A stretch of 64,000 nt of DNA from Anolis sagrei (GCF_037176765.1 NC_090023.1:154235663-154299662), one strand, 5' to 3'; positions 46,701 to 56,141 are shown, counted from the first letter of the stretch. Made by a program: numbers and translations. Notes: generated from the sequence alone by a model not told the origin.

Positions 46701-49700
46701 TTCCTAGGCTCCTTCTTCAGAGAGGGCCTGCTGGGGAGTTGCTTTCCCAGCAGCACTTGCATGGGGCAGGCATTGAAATGCGTCTGGGTTCCTCTTGGAG
46801 CATGATAGGAGTTGAAGTTCTATTCTCTCTCTCTGTCTCGGTCTCTGTCTCTGTCTCTCTGTGTGTGTTTCATGGTTGTGTCCATTCTTTGATTGGCTGA
46901 GAATGGACACAACCAGCAACTACAATTCCCAGAACCCTCTCTTGTGGGTTGTCTTATTTTTAAATAAATGTTATGGTTAAAACTTACAATAATTCTAAAA
47001 CATCAGTAGATTGGTGAATTGTTTTGAAATTTGGCAAGCCTGGAGTTGTAAATGGAATCTAAACCTGAGGTAGGTTTTATGCAGATAGGCCTTAAAATGA
47101 CAGAAGATTGAGTCTTCAAAGTTTCCCATTGTAGCCAATGGGACAATTTTTGCCGAATTGAAAGGCGAACTCCTCCCCTTTCAAGTAACTTCCCGATAAA
47201 CAGAATGAGGGGTCAGCCAAGAATAGACTCCAAAATGGGATACCTTTTGGCCAAGTTGCACACCCGTAATGTTTATGCTTTATTTGGATTGGTAGACAAC
47301 CCAACGTGTGTGGATTTTTTGAAAACTGAAAATACATTCAGGGCACATTGTGATATGATTTTAATAACTATGCTTTAAGAAGGAGATTGGGAATCCTCTG
47401 CATATGGTTGCCATTTTCACCAACAGTCCTATGTGGGTTGCTATCTTTAGGTTTCTACTTTATATTATGAGCTTGGAGCTTTGAGGAAAGGAAATTTCAA
47501 TCTGAAACAAAATGAGGAGGGAGTGAGATGAGTGAGGAACTCCCTGAAGTCAGATTCATATCAGGTCCTGCTTTGTTTCTGCTCCGTAAAAAAATTCTGA
47601 AGACTAAAATGCCCGTATTGTTTCATTATAGGTACACAAAAAGGATTCTGGTTTTTGGCGGGATTTTGGCTTTGGGATGACTTGCCAGTATCGAACAGAT
47701 TTCTTGGCTATTGGTAAGATCCCTGATTCTGCTTGTGATTATGTCAAATGACCTCCACTTTATTGCTTACATGACTTGGAGTGTTTTTGCATCTTAATGG
47801 GCTTTTGGCTCAAGTACAAAAGTGACATTAGCATTTCTTAGAGAGGTCATTCATTTCAGGAAGCTATTTAAGCAATTTATATTGTTTCTAATTTCCTGCT
47901 TGTAATACAAAGTGTAATCAAATTCTGTTTCTTTACAGTTTATGGATTTTTGTGGCGATGTATTCATGCATTCTGAGATTTTTGCCACTTCATTTTAAAG
48001 TGGCAAAAGGTAGTACTTTCAGTCCCTGAGTTACAAACAACTGACTTACAAATTATTCATAGTTAAGAACAGGTGTGGAACAACAAGAAGTGAGAGAAAT
48101 CTACCACTAGGAAGGGAAATTCACGCATGGAAAAGTTATCATAGGGAAAAGGCGTCTCTGCTGAAGCTTTATTACCAATCCTTGTTTCCACAACAAGCCA
48201 ATTTTTTCAAAATCCAATTATCACAGGGACAGAAAGTGAGGCGAAATCTTCTGAACGGGCACAGACAGCAAAACAAACACTGCAGAGGTGTTAACCCTTC
48301 CTTATGTTATCCAAAGCTATCTATCTATTTAAATATGGCTGAAGTTACACTTGAAAATGTATTTGTTCCGACTTACACACAAATTCAACTGAAAAACAAA
48401 CCAACAGAACCTGTCTTGTTCATAACTTGGGGACTGCCTGTATAAGGTTCTGGAACAATTTTGTTTTATGTGTACATATTAGCACCACCTTGTGGTTCAA
48501 TTGAGTTTTAATATATTGGATTAAATATTTTAAAATCTATTGTCTTGCAGTGAGGCATTTTCTTCCCTTTCCATTTGAAAAAGTCAATCAAAATAAATCT
48601 ATACATCGTTGTTTGGTGCCTGCTGCTTGCTTGTGGCTTCTTTGTTCCTCGCTCAACTGTAGGTTCATTGCTCCCCTATGAACTGAAGAAGTGGAGCATT
48701 TGCTAGGGAAGTCATAACCAGAGGAGGCAAATGAAGTAATTTAAGTGAGAAGAAGGGGGAGATAGGGCTAATTCCAATCATAAATTAAATGGAAAAAGAG
48801 TGGTATATTTCTGCTTTGGAATGTATGGTTTTTCACCATCCCATTATTTGTTGTTATCTTGATTTCAGTTGTTTTTCTCTTTTAAATAAGTGTATGAAGT
48901 CATAATTTTTAATGATAATGCTCTGAAAAAAGTTAGTCTTTAACTCAAGACTTTAACTAAAGAACATTTTGTTGCCAAAATACAGTGGCTAGGTTTCTTT
49001 TTTCTCCTAGTTTTTTTTTCTTCCTTTAACTGCAGAGGAGGACATGCACGCACATTGAAGTACATTGTTTTTTGGAGACTGGGCAAGAATCCAATACCTG
49101 CCTACTTATACAGTTCAAAGGAAAACCTGCTATTAGTATATGTGTCCACTTTCCAGGAATGGCACAAATGCGGGTTTTATTTCTGTCTCAAAAGTAGGAT
49201 TTAGTTGTTCCAAGTGAAATAGTTATGCATCAAAGTGGGACATAGGCAACCTAAGTCCTGCGTTCTGAGTTTCTCAAGCCCATTTTTGCTACTACAATGC
49301 TCCTCTCTGCAATTTCTTAATCCTACCCTCCCCCACCAAAAAAACTAGTTATATCCCGAAAAGACTTTTTTTTTTGAAAACTGGATGTGAATAAACTCCA
49401 GTTCACTTCCTATTTTCAAATGGATCATGAAAGCATGGCAGCACCATCAAAAGTGACAGTGCATTTGAAAAGAAAACAAACTGCTGAGATCCTTTGGGGG
49501 TAGGTATTGAGTACTCCCCTCAACTCTGGCATTGTTATGTTCCTGATTGATGCCTTTCAGCTGCAGTTTTCTTCGTGAATAATTTGCTTTTGTTGTTAAG
49601 ATCTACTGTGAATTAATTTTTTGTACCAAATTTTTGTAGAGATTACAAAATTGTTAGCTGGCTACCTCTGAATGCTATTTTCAAATTCAAAGAGAGATCT

Positions 49701-51361
49701 TTATCTGTATAGAAAAGGCTAAATAATATAAGGAAGATGATGGAATTTACTCTCTGAATGTTCATGGCAAAGTCTGGTCATTTAAAGATTTTCACAGCTG
49801 AGGATAACAACTGAATAATCCAACTAAAATATAATATGTGATCTTCGAGACCGCATCTCTTTTTATGAACCAGCGCAGGCTTTGAGATCAGCAGGGGAGG
49901 CCCTTCCCTCTGTTCCACCACCGTCTCAAGCATGGTTGGTGGGGACGAGAGAGAGGGCCTTCTCTGTAGTGCCTCCCTGGCTTTGGGATACCCTCCCAAA
50001 AGAGATTAGGTTAGCCCGCACCTTGACTCCTTCTGATCCAGCCTAAAAACATGGATTTTTTAAGCAGACTTTTGGCCTCAAGTAGGCTGAAATTTGAGGT
50101 TGATACTTTGGCACTTTAATTGTGATTTGAAGACAGTGAGTTTTAACTACAGATGGACTGCGTTTTAAACTGTTTTATTTTATTTTATGTATTAATAGTG
50201 GTGGGTTTTATAACTGTTATGTGATATTGTTTTATGCGCATGTACCATTTATGTTATATGTAGTATATAACATATATAACAGTCCCTTTTGGGAGCTGGT
50301 GGCAGGATATAAATAAAGATGATGATGATTTGTTATTGAAGAGTTTGCACTTCTCTTAGTTTAAATGAATTCATAATGTTTGATGATTAAAAAAAACATA
50401 CTTCTCTATTTTTCTCCTTTCTGTGTAACTGTTTTATTTTCAATGTATTGTCGAAGGCTTTCATGGCCAGAATCACTGGATTGTTGTAGGTTTTTTCAGG
50501 CTATATGGCCATACCTCTAGAACAGGGGTCTTCAAACTAAGGCCCGGGGCCAGATGCGGCCCTCCAAGGTCATTTACACGGCCCTCAATCAGGGTCAACC
50601 TAAGTCTGAAACGACTTGAAAGCACACAACAACAATCCTATCTCATCAGCCAAAAGTAGGCCCACACTTCCCACTGAAATACTAATAAGTTTATATTTGT
50701 TTAAATTGTTCTTCAGTTTAATTATTATATTGCATTTAAGTGTTTTTTGCACTACAAAAAACAGTGTGCAGTGTGCATAGGAATTCATTCATGTGTTTTT
50801 CAAATTATAATCCGGCCCTCCAACAGTTTGAGGGACTGTGACCTGGCCCTCTGTTTAAAAAGTTTGTGGACCCCTGCTCTAGAACATGGTCATATAGCCC
50901 AAAAAACCCTACAACAACCCACTGTTTTTTTTTCTTTCTCAAATACCTAGAATTATGAAAGTGCTGTTGGTGACATGTTGCTTGACTCTTCCCCACTATG
51001 ACATTTGGTCAAAATTCATCTGCTTCATAAGTATAGTTTTTAACAATTCTCTTCACTGTTTCTCACAGGTGGTTTTGACTTGGAAGTCAAAGGTTGGGGC
51101 GGAGAGGACGTTCACCTTTATCGAAAATACCTGCATGGTGACCTGATTGTGGTCAGGACCCCGGTGCCGGGCCTCTTTCACCTCTGGCATGAGAAGCACT
51201 GTGCGGATGAATTGACTCCAGAGCAATATCGCATGTGTATTCAGTCTAAAGCCATGAATGAGGCATCTCACTCTCACCTGGGGATGTTGGTATTCAGGGA
51301 GGAGATAGAGGCCCATCTGCGTAAGCAGGCGTACAGGACTAACAGTGAAGCAATAGGCTAA
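33325..51361 (+). CDS. CSGALNACT2: CSGALNACT2, chondroitin sulfate N-acetylgalactosaminyltransferase 2 (7 coding exons)
   Basis: Golgi type II membrane glycosyltransferase that adds beta-1,4-GalNAc from UDP-GalNAc in chondroitin sulfate synthesis. It starts the chain on the linkage tetrasaccharide and also elongates it. The joined exons give 541 residues (human form about 542). Visible in order: a short cytosolic tail, a transmembrane anchor at residues 14-34, a coiled-coil stem at about 55-105, an acidic stretch near 195-212, then the CHGN-type catalytic domain from about 220. The metal/nucleotide-sugar DXD motif is DVD at 366-368 (FFCDVDIYF). GWGGEDV is at 453-459 and the protein ends YRTNSEAIG. 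All splice sites are GT-AG and phases match. The ATG at 33325 has A at -3 and matches the known MPRRG start. Stem residues such as [11 protein letters not shown] and [31 protein letters not shown] identify paralog 2 rather than CSGALNACT1. No damage seen. Confidence 0.97.
34000..34585. other. CSGALNACT2 intron, no feature
   Basis: AT-rich intronic sequence after the first coding exon. Confidence 0.45.
34586..35006. mobile_element. Tigger/pogo-like non-autonomous element
   Basis: The ends CAGGCAGCCCCCAAG and CTCAGGGACTGCCTG are inverted repeats; TA precedes the left end. The interior has TTGTGGAAACAAGGGTTGGT and a (CT)n microsatellite at about 34664-34700. Same family at 48015 and 54580. It has no transposase. 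Confidence 0.8.
35007..38365. other. CSGALNACT2 intron, no feature recognised
   Basis: More than 3 kb of AT-rich, repeat-poor sequence. Open frames, the longest 140 codons at 37185-37607, show no known domain and no family resemblance. Confidence 0.45.
38366..38460. mobile_element. Tigger-like terminus fragment
   Basis: CAGTGGGATCTTGGTATCTG, GATTTGGTTCCAAGACCCCC and ATGGATACCAACATCTGTGA: a terminal region of the same type as the element at 38905-39190. Confidence 0.65.
38905..39190. mobile_element. Tigger-like non-autonomous element
   Basis: The left end AGTCAGCCTTTGGTTTCCAC and right end GCAGATACCAAGGGCCTACT are imperfect inverted repeats. CCATGGATTCGCTAACCAC is typical of the subterminal region in Tigger families. 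No coding. Confidence 0.7.
39191..40364. other. CSGALNACT2 intron, no feature recognised
   Basis: AT-rich sequence with short frames and no known domain. Confidence 0.4.
40365..40500 (-). mobile_element. L2-clade LINE 3' end
   Basis: TTATATTCCACCCTTCTCAC, CCCGAAGGGGACTCAGAGCA: the reversed L2 tail, severely 5' truncated. The following 40501-41204 holds nothing further recognised before the next exon. Confidence 0.8.
41205..41421 (+). CDS. CSGALNACT2: CSGALNACT2 second coding exon
   Basis: 217 nt, residues 220-292 (part). Reads [37 protein letters not shown] and [21 protein letters not shown], the start of the catalytic domain. Acceptor TTAAG|GG, donor AG|GTAAGT. Confidence 0.95.
41995..42096 (+). 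CDS. CSGALNACT2: CSGALNACT2 third coding exon
   Basis: 102 nt, residues 292-326 (parts). Reads [34 protein letters not shown]. Acceptor CCTTCAG, donor AG|GTGAGT. Confidence 0.95.
42310..42440 (+). mobile_element. L2-clade LINE 3' end
   Basis: AATCCGCCCCGAGTCTCTTT, GGGGGAGATGGAGGCGGGGT and a (GTT)n tail. Confidence 0.8.
42441..43329. other. CSGALNACT2 intron, possible SINE remnant
   Basis: Around 42955-43040 the words GGATCTTGGGCAGTAGGATC and CAGCATAAGTCAATAGGCAC resemble the tRNA-SINE tail but are too diverged to be sure. Nothing else. Confidence 0.35.
43330..43578 (+). mobile_element. two adjacent L2-clade LINE tails
   Basis: The first tail, GCCACCCTGAGTCCCTTTGG ... (GTT)n, ends near 43502. 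A second, TTCTCCCTAAGGGACAAAGG with a (GTT)n end, follows to 43578. The insertion stops about 60 bp before the fourth coding exon. Confidence 0.75.
43636..43814 (+). CDS. CSGALNACT2: CSGALNACT2 fourth coding exon (DXD motif)
   Basis: 179 nt, residues 326-386 (parts). Contains [18 protein letters not shown] and the catalytic FFCDVDIYF; the DVD codons are at 43754-43762. An NYT sequon lies at residue 332. Acceptor CCTTTCAG, donor CCAG|GTATG. Confidence 0.95.
43815..44531. other. CSGALNACT2 intron, no feature recognised
   Basis: Unique-looking intronic sequence. Confidence 0.45.
44532..44626 (+). CDS. CSGALNACT2: CSGALNACT2 fifth coding exon
   Basis: 95 nt, residues 386-417. Reads [32 protein letters not shown]. 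Acceptor CTTTATAG, donor TTG|GTAAGT. It ends in phase 0. Confidence 0.95.
45051..45430 (+). mobile_element. Helitron 5' end
   Basis: Starts A|TCTATATAAATAAAAATGT, then GTTCATTTGTGGGATTAACA and CTCAAAAACCACTGGACAAA: the conserved 5' terminus in + orientation. The inner part differs from the other Helitrons here. A 3' CTAG end was not found, and a hAT element begins at 45431. The preceding 44980-45050 looks like a hAT end fragment (CTTCTTAAACTTTTTTCACT). Confidence 0.65.
45468..46125 (+). mobile_element. L2-clade LINE 3' end nested in the hAT MITE
   Basis: ORF2 C-terminus, 3'UTR, GCTCCGCTCTGAGTCCCCTT, GGGCGAGAAGGGCGGAATAT and an (AAAT)n tail at about 46100. Its reading frame is still open, suggesting a fairly late insertion. 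Confidence 0.85.
45470..45886 (+). pseudogene. L2 ORF2 C-terminal fragment
   Basis: Open for about 138 codons: [60 protein letters not shown] and [20 protein letters not shown], ending WDQAFGTGQ before a TGA. This is the family's natural C-terminus; palm and endonuclease are missing. Confidence 0.85.
46219..47280. other. unclassified repetitive block in intron
   Basis: Contains (CT)n/(GT)n at 46825-46870 and a short inverted pair (GTTGTGTCCATTCTTTGATT and GAGAATGGACACAACCAGCA at 46874-46919). From 46980 there is text resembling a DNA-element end (CCAAGTTGCACACCCG near 47265). It may be the rest of the Helitron begun at 45051 or a separate element. Confidence 0.35.
47632..47713 (+). CDS. CSGALNACT2: CSGALNACT2 sixth coding exon
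   Basis: 82 nt, residues 418-445 (part). Reads [27 protein letters not shown]. Acceptor CATTATAG, donor G|GTAAGA. Confidence 0.95.
48015..48440. mobile_element. Tigger/pogo-like non-autonomous element
   Basis: Reverse-oriented relative of 34586-35006. TTCAGTCCCTGAGTTACAAA at left and AACTTGGGGACTGCCTG at right, followed by TA. The shared interior CCTTGTTTCCACAACAAGCC is present. Confidence 0.8.
48441..49849. other. CSGALNACT2 intron, no feature recognised
   Basis: AT-rich, unique-looking sequence. Confidence 0.45.
49850..50335 (+). mobile_element. L2-clade LINE 3' end
   Basis: GAGGCCCTTCCCTCTGTTCC, GGTTGGTGGGGACGAGAGAG (ORF2 end), an AT-rich 3'UTR and a (GAT)n tail. Close to the 12290 copy. 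Confidence 0.8.
50444..50922. mobile_element. Penelope-like foldback remnant, split by a hAT element
   Basis: Left arm TGTATTGTCGAAGGCTTTCA ... GGCTATATGGCCATACCTCT; right arm GAACATGGTCATATAGCCCA ... CCTACAACAACCCA. The arms are inverted copies of the pseudo-LTR. Flanks ACTGTTTTATTTT (50428-50440) and ACTGTTTTTTTTT (50921-50933) are probably the target duplication. Confidence 0.8.
50523..50876. mobile_element. non-autonomous hAT element, 354 bp
   Basis: CAGGGGTCTTCAAACTAAGG at left and TTTGTGGACCCCTG at right, with exact 8-bp duplications CTCTAGAA at 50515-50522 and 50877-50884. Same family as 31669-32020. Confidence 0.92.
51069..51361 (+). CDS. CSGALNACT2: CSGALNACT2 last coding exon
   Basis: 293 nt, residues 445-541 and TAA at 51359-51361. 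Reads [40 protein letters not shown] and [20 protein letters not shown]. Acceptor TTTCTCACAG. The minus-strand open frame across it has no support. Confidence 0.95.
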
Positions 51362-52535
51362 AACAGTTCTCAGTGCAATCCACAAACTCTAGAGTTGCTA
51401 CGAACCAGCATCATTCTGAAGCCTTAATTAACTCAGCTTAAAAAAATGCAGTGCCTCTCTCTTGATGAAGATGAGCTCCAAGATCTTTATCTCAGCTGGT
51501 ATTGACACATTTCATCGAAGCAGACTCTTTTGTGGAAGGAAATATTTCTCTTTGCATTTCCACATGCAGTTGTTCAAGAGGAAATTAACCAAGGGCAGAA
51601 TGTGATCATTTTTCCACATCTAGATTTTTCTTTTTAACTTTTTTTTCTTCTTAGATCTGCATTACATCTGGGTAGGAAACTATTTCACTACTTGTGATTA
51701 TTCTGTATTATTCATTTCACCGTCATCCTTAGAAAGAGGCACTGTATCGATGTATTCGTTTGACGGGGAAAAAGACACCGAGACAAGACCATATGCAAAA
51801 ACATGATACGTTGTGCAGCTAGAATCACTGAATTCGCCTTATTATTCATCAGGTACATGAATCAGTTTTCAAATATATCTATATATTTAAAGTTTTTTTA
51901 AAAAAAGAGGCCATTGAACAGTTGACTGTAATATTTAGATTGTAAATGAGCTTGTATGCTATTTGCTTATCCTAGCTGCTGGCCAAATGATGTTTGCATG
52001 TTTCAGGATGTAGAAAGAGAATCTGTCTGAACACATAGCAGTTCACTTCACTGCCTCATTATTACACTTCTGATGTCATTTGTTCTTCAGGTGAATGTTG
52101 AAGTCTCATCACATAAGTGAATGGACTGAAAACTGGAGAAATTGCATTGAAAGATTAGACAACAATTGATGGCTAACTATGCTAACCTGGATCCATTTCT
52201 CCTTTTTATTTTACTTCTTTCAGTGGGCACAAGAATGGATCCTGCTCAAGCTCTGTTGAAATGAAAAAAGGTTTTTTAGTAACTAATGTGGTTTGCAGAG
52301 GAGACACTAAGAGCCCATTAAATTCAGGGTCAGTTAAATTATCCCATTTTTTAGTTCTGAACAACTGTGTACTTTTTGCATATCGTTCTGGACACTGGTC
52401 CCTTTTTTAAACATGTAGTTTGCCTTTCTATAACATTGTGGAGAGCAATTAAGTCGTCAGAAGTGGAGAGAATGTAATGCAAGTTGGCTTGCTGTTGTCT
52501 TATCTTTATAATTAAATTGAATACTCTTGTGTTTT
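51362..52535 (+). other. CSGALNACT2: CSGALNACT2 3'UTR
   Basis: Repeat-free AT-rich sequence after the stop, ending at a polyadenylation signal. The repeat-free span contrasts with the element-rich sequence immediately after 52600. Confidence 0.7.
52511..52516 (+). terminator. CSGALNACT2: probable polyadenylation signal ATTAAA
   Basis: ATTAAA with a GT/T-rich stretch (CTTGTGTTTTATTATTTGGC) just downstream. No AATAAA lies closer to the stop that looks better. Confidence 0.6.
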
Positions 52536-52617
52536 ATTATTTGGCTTGTCTCTTATTTTTGAAGCCTTGAAACAGATGTGCCTCAATCTATTTTAGAGGG
52601 AAACAGTACCTTATAAT

Positions 52618-53408
52618 GTGTTGTCGAAAGCTTTCATGGCCAAAATTGCTGGGTTGCTGTGAGTTTTCTGGGTTGTATGACCATGTTCCAGAAGCATTCT
52701 CTCCTGACGTTTCACCCACATCTATGGCAGGCATCCTCAGAGGTTGAGGGGCCTAATTCTGAGGTTAGTTTGCAAAGCCCTTGATTTTGAAGTCATTCAT
52801 CTCATTGCGAAGAAATATTACAACCACCATGTAATAACTGGGTTGCTGTGAGTTTTCCAGGCTGTATGGCCATGTTCCAGAAGCATTCTCTCCTGTCCAC
52901 ATCTATGGCAGGCATCCTCAGAGGTTGAGGTGTCTGTTGGAAACTAGGTAAGTGAGATTTATATATATCTGGAAAGTCCAGGGTAGGAGAAAGAACTTTT
53001 GTCTGCTTGAGGCAAGCAAGAATGGAGGAAACAACGAAAATGAACAAAATCTGGGTATTAGTATTTTAAAAACCTCTAAAATCAGGATAGTAATTAAAGA
53101 GCAACACTCAAAAAAGGGGGAATTCCAGACAGAAAATAATCAAGGCCAGCTAACACCTCCCAACAAAGGATTTTCCTCAGGCAGGAAACAGGCTTTGAAG
53201 CTGAAAGGCTCTTCAGTGCTAATCAAGATGGCCATTTGCAACATTCACACTTGCCTCAAGCAGACAAGAGTTCTTTCTCCCACCCTGGACATTCCACAGA
53301 TATATAAACCTCACTGTCTCTGAGCATGGCTGCTATAGATGTGGGCAAAACATCAGGACAGAATTCTTTTGAACATGGTCATACAGCCTGGAAAACTCAC
53401 AGCAACCC
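52618..53408. mobile_element. Penelope-like element with tandem and inverted pseudo-LTRs
   Basis: Two direct pseudo-LTR copies (about 52618-52740 and 52826-52935) precede about 340 bp of the ORF end and downstream non-coding region. An inverted pseudo-LTR lies at about 53320-53408. Flanks AGTACCTTATAAT (52605-52617) and AGTATCTTATAAT (53409-53421) agree at 12 of 13 bases. It is a truncated fossil with no RT. Confidence 0.82.
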
Positions 53409-53421
53409 AGTATCTTATAAT

Positions 53422-53918
53422 ACCATGATGGTAGTGTGACTGTAAAATCCTATGCTGGATATGCGTGGAAGACCAATGCTTTACAGTTACAAGATCATTC
53501 CAACATTTCAGTGTTTGTACTTGTGTGAAAAATAATCCTGACAGTGCAGGTTTGTCAACACAAATCATATAAACTCCAAGCCTTTAAATAACCCATGCAG
53601 ACTAAATTATGCATCACACAGCCCTATATTTTTCTCTCTACCCTGACTCCTACAAAAGCTATCAAATAGAGAGGGAGAGGTGGAAAATAGGACAACCAGC
53701 TCTATTTAACTCTCTCTCCAAATTGTTTCCTTCCTGACCATCGCACTTTTCTTTGCAAGAGCTAGAGCTCTTTCCTTATTCTTCTGACATCTCATTTAGC
53801 ATATAGGCATTGACAGTCAAGCGTTTGTTAGTCTTGGGAGCTGTTTCAACTACAGAGTTGAGTAAATGCTTCAATAATGTTTATTTAGTAAAGGAATTGA
53901 AGCCTTACACATTTGAAG
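53422..53918. other. intergenic, no feature recognised
   Basis: AT-rich sequence between a Penelope-like element and a CR1 end. Confidence 0.45.
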
Positions 53919-54043
53919 CTCCTCCTTTGGAAGCTTTTAAACAGGCTGGATGGCCATCTATAGTGGGTTCTTTGATTGACCTTTCCTACATGGCAGCGGG
54001 TTGGACTAGATGGTCCATGTGGTCTCTTCCAAATCTATGATTG
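53919..54043 (+). mobile_element. CR1 LINE 3' end
   Basis: GAAGCTCCTCCTTTGGAAGC, GGGTTGGACTAGATGGTCCA and CTCTTCCAAATCTATGATTG, the CR1 3' sequence. It leads directly into a microsatellite. Confidence 0.8.
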
Positions 54044-54062
54044 TGTGTGTGTGTATGTATAC

Positions 54063-54094
<32 letters not shown>

Positions 54095-54106
54095 ATAGAT
54101 ATATAC

Positions 54107-54187
<81 letters not shown>
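54044..54187. repeat. compound (GT)n(TACA)n(AT)n(CA)n microsatellite
   Basis: About 145 bp of alternating purine-pyrimidine sequence: GT units, ATACATAC units, a pure AT block at 54119-54142, then CA units. GT on the left and CA on the right make it roughly self-complementary. Confidence 0.95.
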
Positions 54188-54188
<1 letters not shown>

Positions 54189-54435
54189 CAAAAACACAAG
54201 ATGCAAAACTGGCTTTCATCTAATCCTGGCTAACCAGATAGTTTCAAGAAGCCAACCAGCAAAGTGTGACATCAGATGTCCCTCCCTCCATTATTATGTC
54301 ATCATCCAACTAGTATTCAGACAAGCCATCTTAACACATGGAGAGTCTCAGAAGATAGGACCAGGTCTAATGGCTTTATGTTACATGAGGGATGATTTAA
54401 ATTGAATCTTATTTGGCAGAGTAACCAATTTGTCT

Positions 54436-54568
54436 AGCATGGTGCTGGAATCTCCTTTTTGGATGCCTTAAAAAGGAACTGGACAACAACCTAGCTGGAA
54501 ATCCTTCGTTCAGAAGGAATAGGACTTGATGGCACTTAGTGTTCATTCCAGTTCTGTGATTCTGTGAG
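54436..54568 (+). mobile_element. diverged CR1 LINE 3' end
   Basis: GGAATCTCCTTTTTGGATGC, CATTCCAGTTCTGTGATTCT: an old CR1 end, ending just before a Tigger-like element. Confidence 0.6.
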
Positions 54569-54579
54569 TATCGTAACTA

Positions 54580-54973
54580 CGGGCAGTCCTCAAGTTACAA
54601 ACAAAATAGGTTCTGTAGGTTTGTTCTTAAGTTAAATTTGTTTGGAAGTCATAATAGGTGCATTTTTTCAGTGTACCCTCAGCCAAATATGTATATATAC
54701 TTAGATAGCATAGTGAACAGTTAACCCCCTCTGCGGTGTTTGTTTTTTTTTGTCTGTGCCCCTGTTCAGAAGATTTCTCTTCACTTTCTGTCCCTGTGAT
54801 AGTTGGATTTTGAAAAAAAAAAAGGCTTGTTGTGGAAACAAGGATTGGTGATAAAGGTTCAAGAGTGAATTTCCCTTCCAAGGTATAGATTTCTATCACT
54901 TTCTGTTGTCTCACCCCTGTTCTTAACTGTGAGTCTTATATAAGTCTATTGTTTGTAACCTGGGGACTGCCTG
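54580..54973. mobile_element. Tigger/pogo-like non-autonomous element
   Basis: CGGGCAGTCCTCAAGTTACA to GTAACCTGGGGACTGCCTG, flanked by TA on both sides. Shares GTTGTGGAAACAAGGATTGG with the 34586 and 48015 copies. Confidence 0.85.
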
Positions 54974-55558
54974 TAAATATTTTGGACAATAGTCAGGGTT
55001 TTTTGTTTGGTTTTTTTTGGACAGGGCTATCCTTTGTCAAAAAGGACATGATAACTGTTCAGCTTTCTTCTAGACTCTTTCCAATCTAGCCTCAGGAGAT
55101 CATAGGTTGGATGAATTGTGATGGAATGGTATGATTTTCAGCTTTTAGCCTCCATCCATTTCTATGCAGTTGGCCAGAAAATCAGCCGAAGAGATGTTTT
55201 TGGTAGGAATAAAATGGGGCAGGTTGATAATGATGGGGAAGGGATAAGCAGAGCATTGCTTTACCTACTCTCACAGTTTGGTTTATACATTTCTAAGAGG
55301 TGAAATTATGTATGTGGAATTTCTGTTTCTGCATTTGGACAGCAATTGCTCCTAGCAACAAATCCATAAGCTAATTTTATTGTGAGAAGAAGTGTTGAAT
55401 GTTTCAGGTTCATCAAGTACCTTCTTTGCTAAAAGAACAAATCACTTAATCTTGCTTTTTTTCTTACAGAACTCTTTAGCTTCTAATAAAGAATGTATTA
55501 TTATTATCCAAGACTAGGACTCTGAGCAATGGGTTGAAATGATAGGAAATGAGATTAC
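54974..55558. other. intergenic, no feature recognised
   Basis: AT-rich; no gene or repeat identified. Confidence 0.45.
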
Positions 55559-55760
55559 ACCTGAACATTAGGAAGCCCATGAGAACCGTTCAGCAGTGGA
55601 ACTCTGACTCAAAGTGTAGTAGAGGCTTCTTCTTTGGAGCCTTTTAAACAGAGGTTGGACCTATCGGGGATGCTTTAATTGTGTTTTTCCTGCATGGAAG
55701 GGGGTTGGACTAGATGGCCCATGTGGTCTCTTCCAACACTACTATTCTAGATTCTATCTA
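55559..55760 (+). mobile_element. CR1 LINE 3' end
   Basis: CACCTGAACATTAGGAAGCC, CCGTTCAGCAGTGGAACTCT, GGTTGGACTAGATGGCCCAT and TTCTAGATTCTAT tail. Confidence 0.85.
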
Positions 55761-56141
55761 TGATATGCACCTATGTTATATACATTCAGGATATTTTTTA
55801 AAAAACCATATTCTGTTCATTGCATGCTTTTGACAAAAAAAAACTACGAAGAATGACAATACTGACATTTTAAAAATTAAGTAACAGTGGAATCTGGTGT
55901 ATTGTTTTTAATTGTCACATAGTGTGACTAAAGAAGCATAGTGGATTAAATAGAAAGCTAAAACCATCCTTACTGGCCAAACACCAAACCTTTTTCTTAA
56001 CTGACTGAATTCCATTATTTGATGTCTTCACGAACTGTGACATTATATGTTCTCAATGATGGACATTGAAATAATATCCAGATAAAATTTTCAATATGGT
56101 TTTTGAAACGATTGATTGCCATCAAAAGAGCTTATATTATA

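Noticed and set aside
51053-51385. 110-codon minus-strand frame opposite the last CSGALNACT2 exon.
   Set aside because: It is the complement of a well-supported coding exon.
54010-54405. Frames across the microsatellite (poly VCVC or HTHT peptides).
   Set aside because: They are translations of GT/CA repeats.
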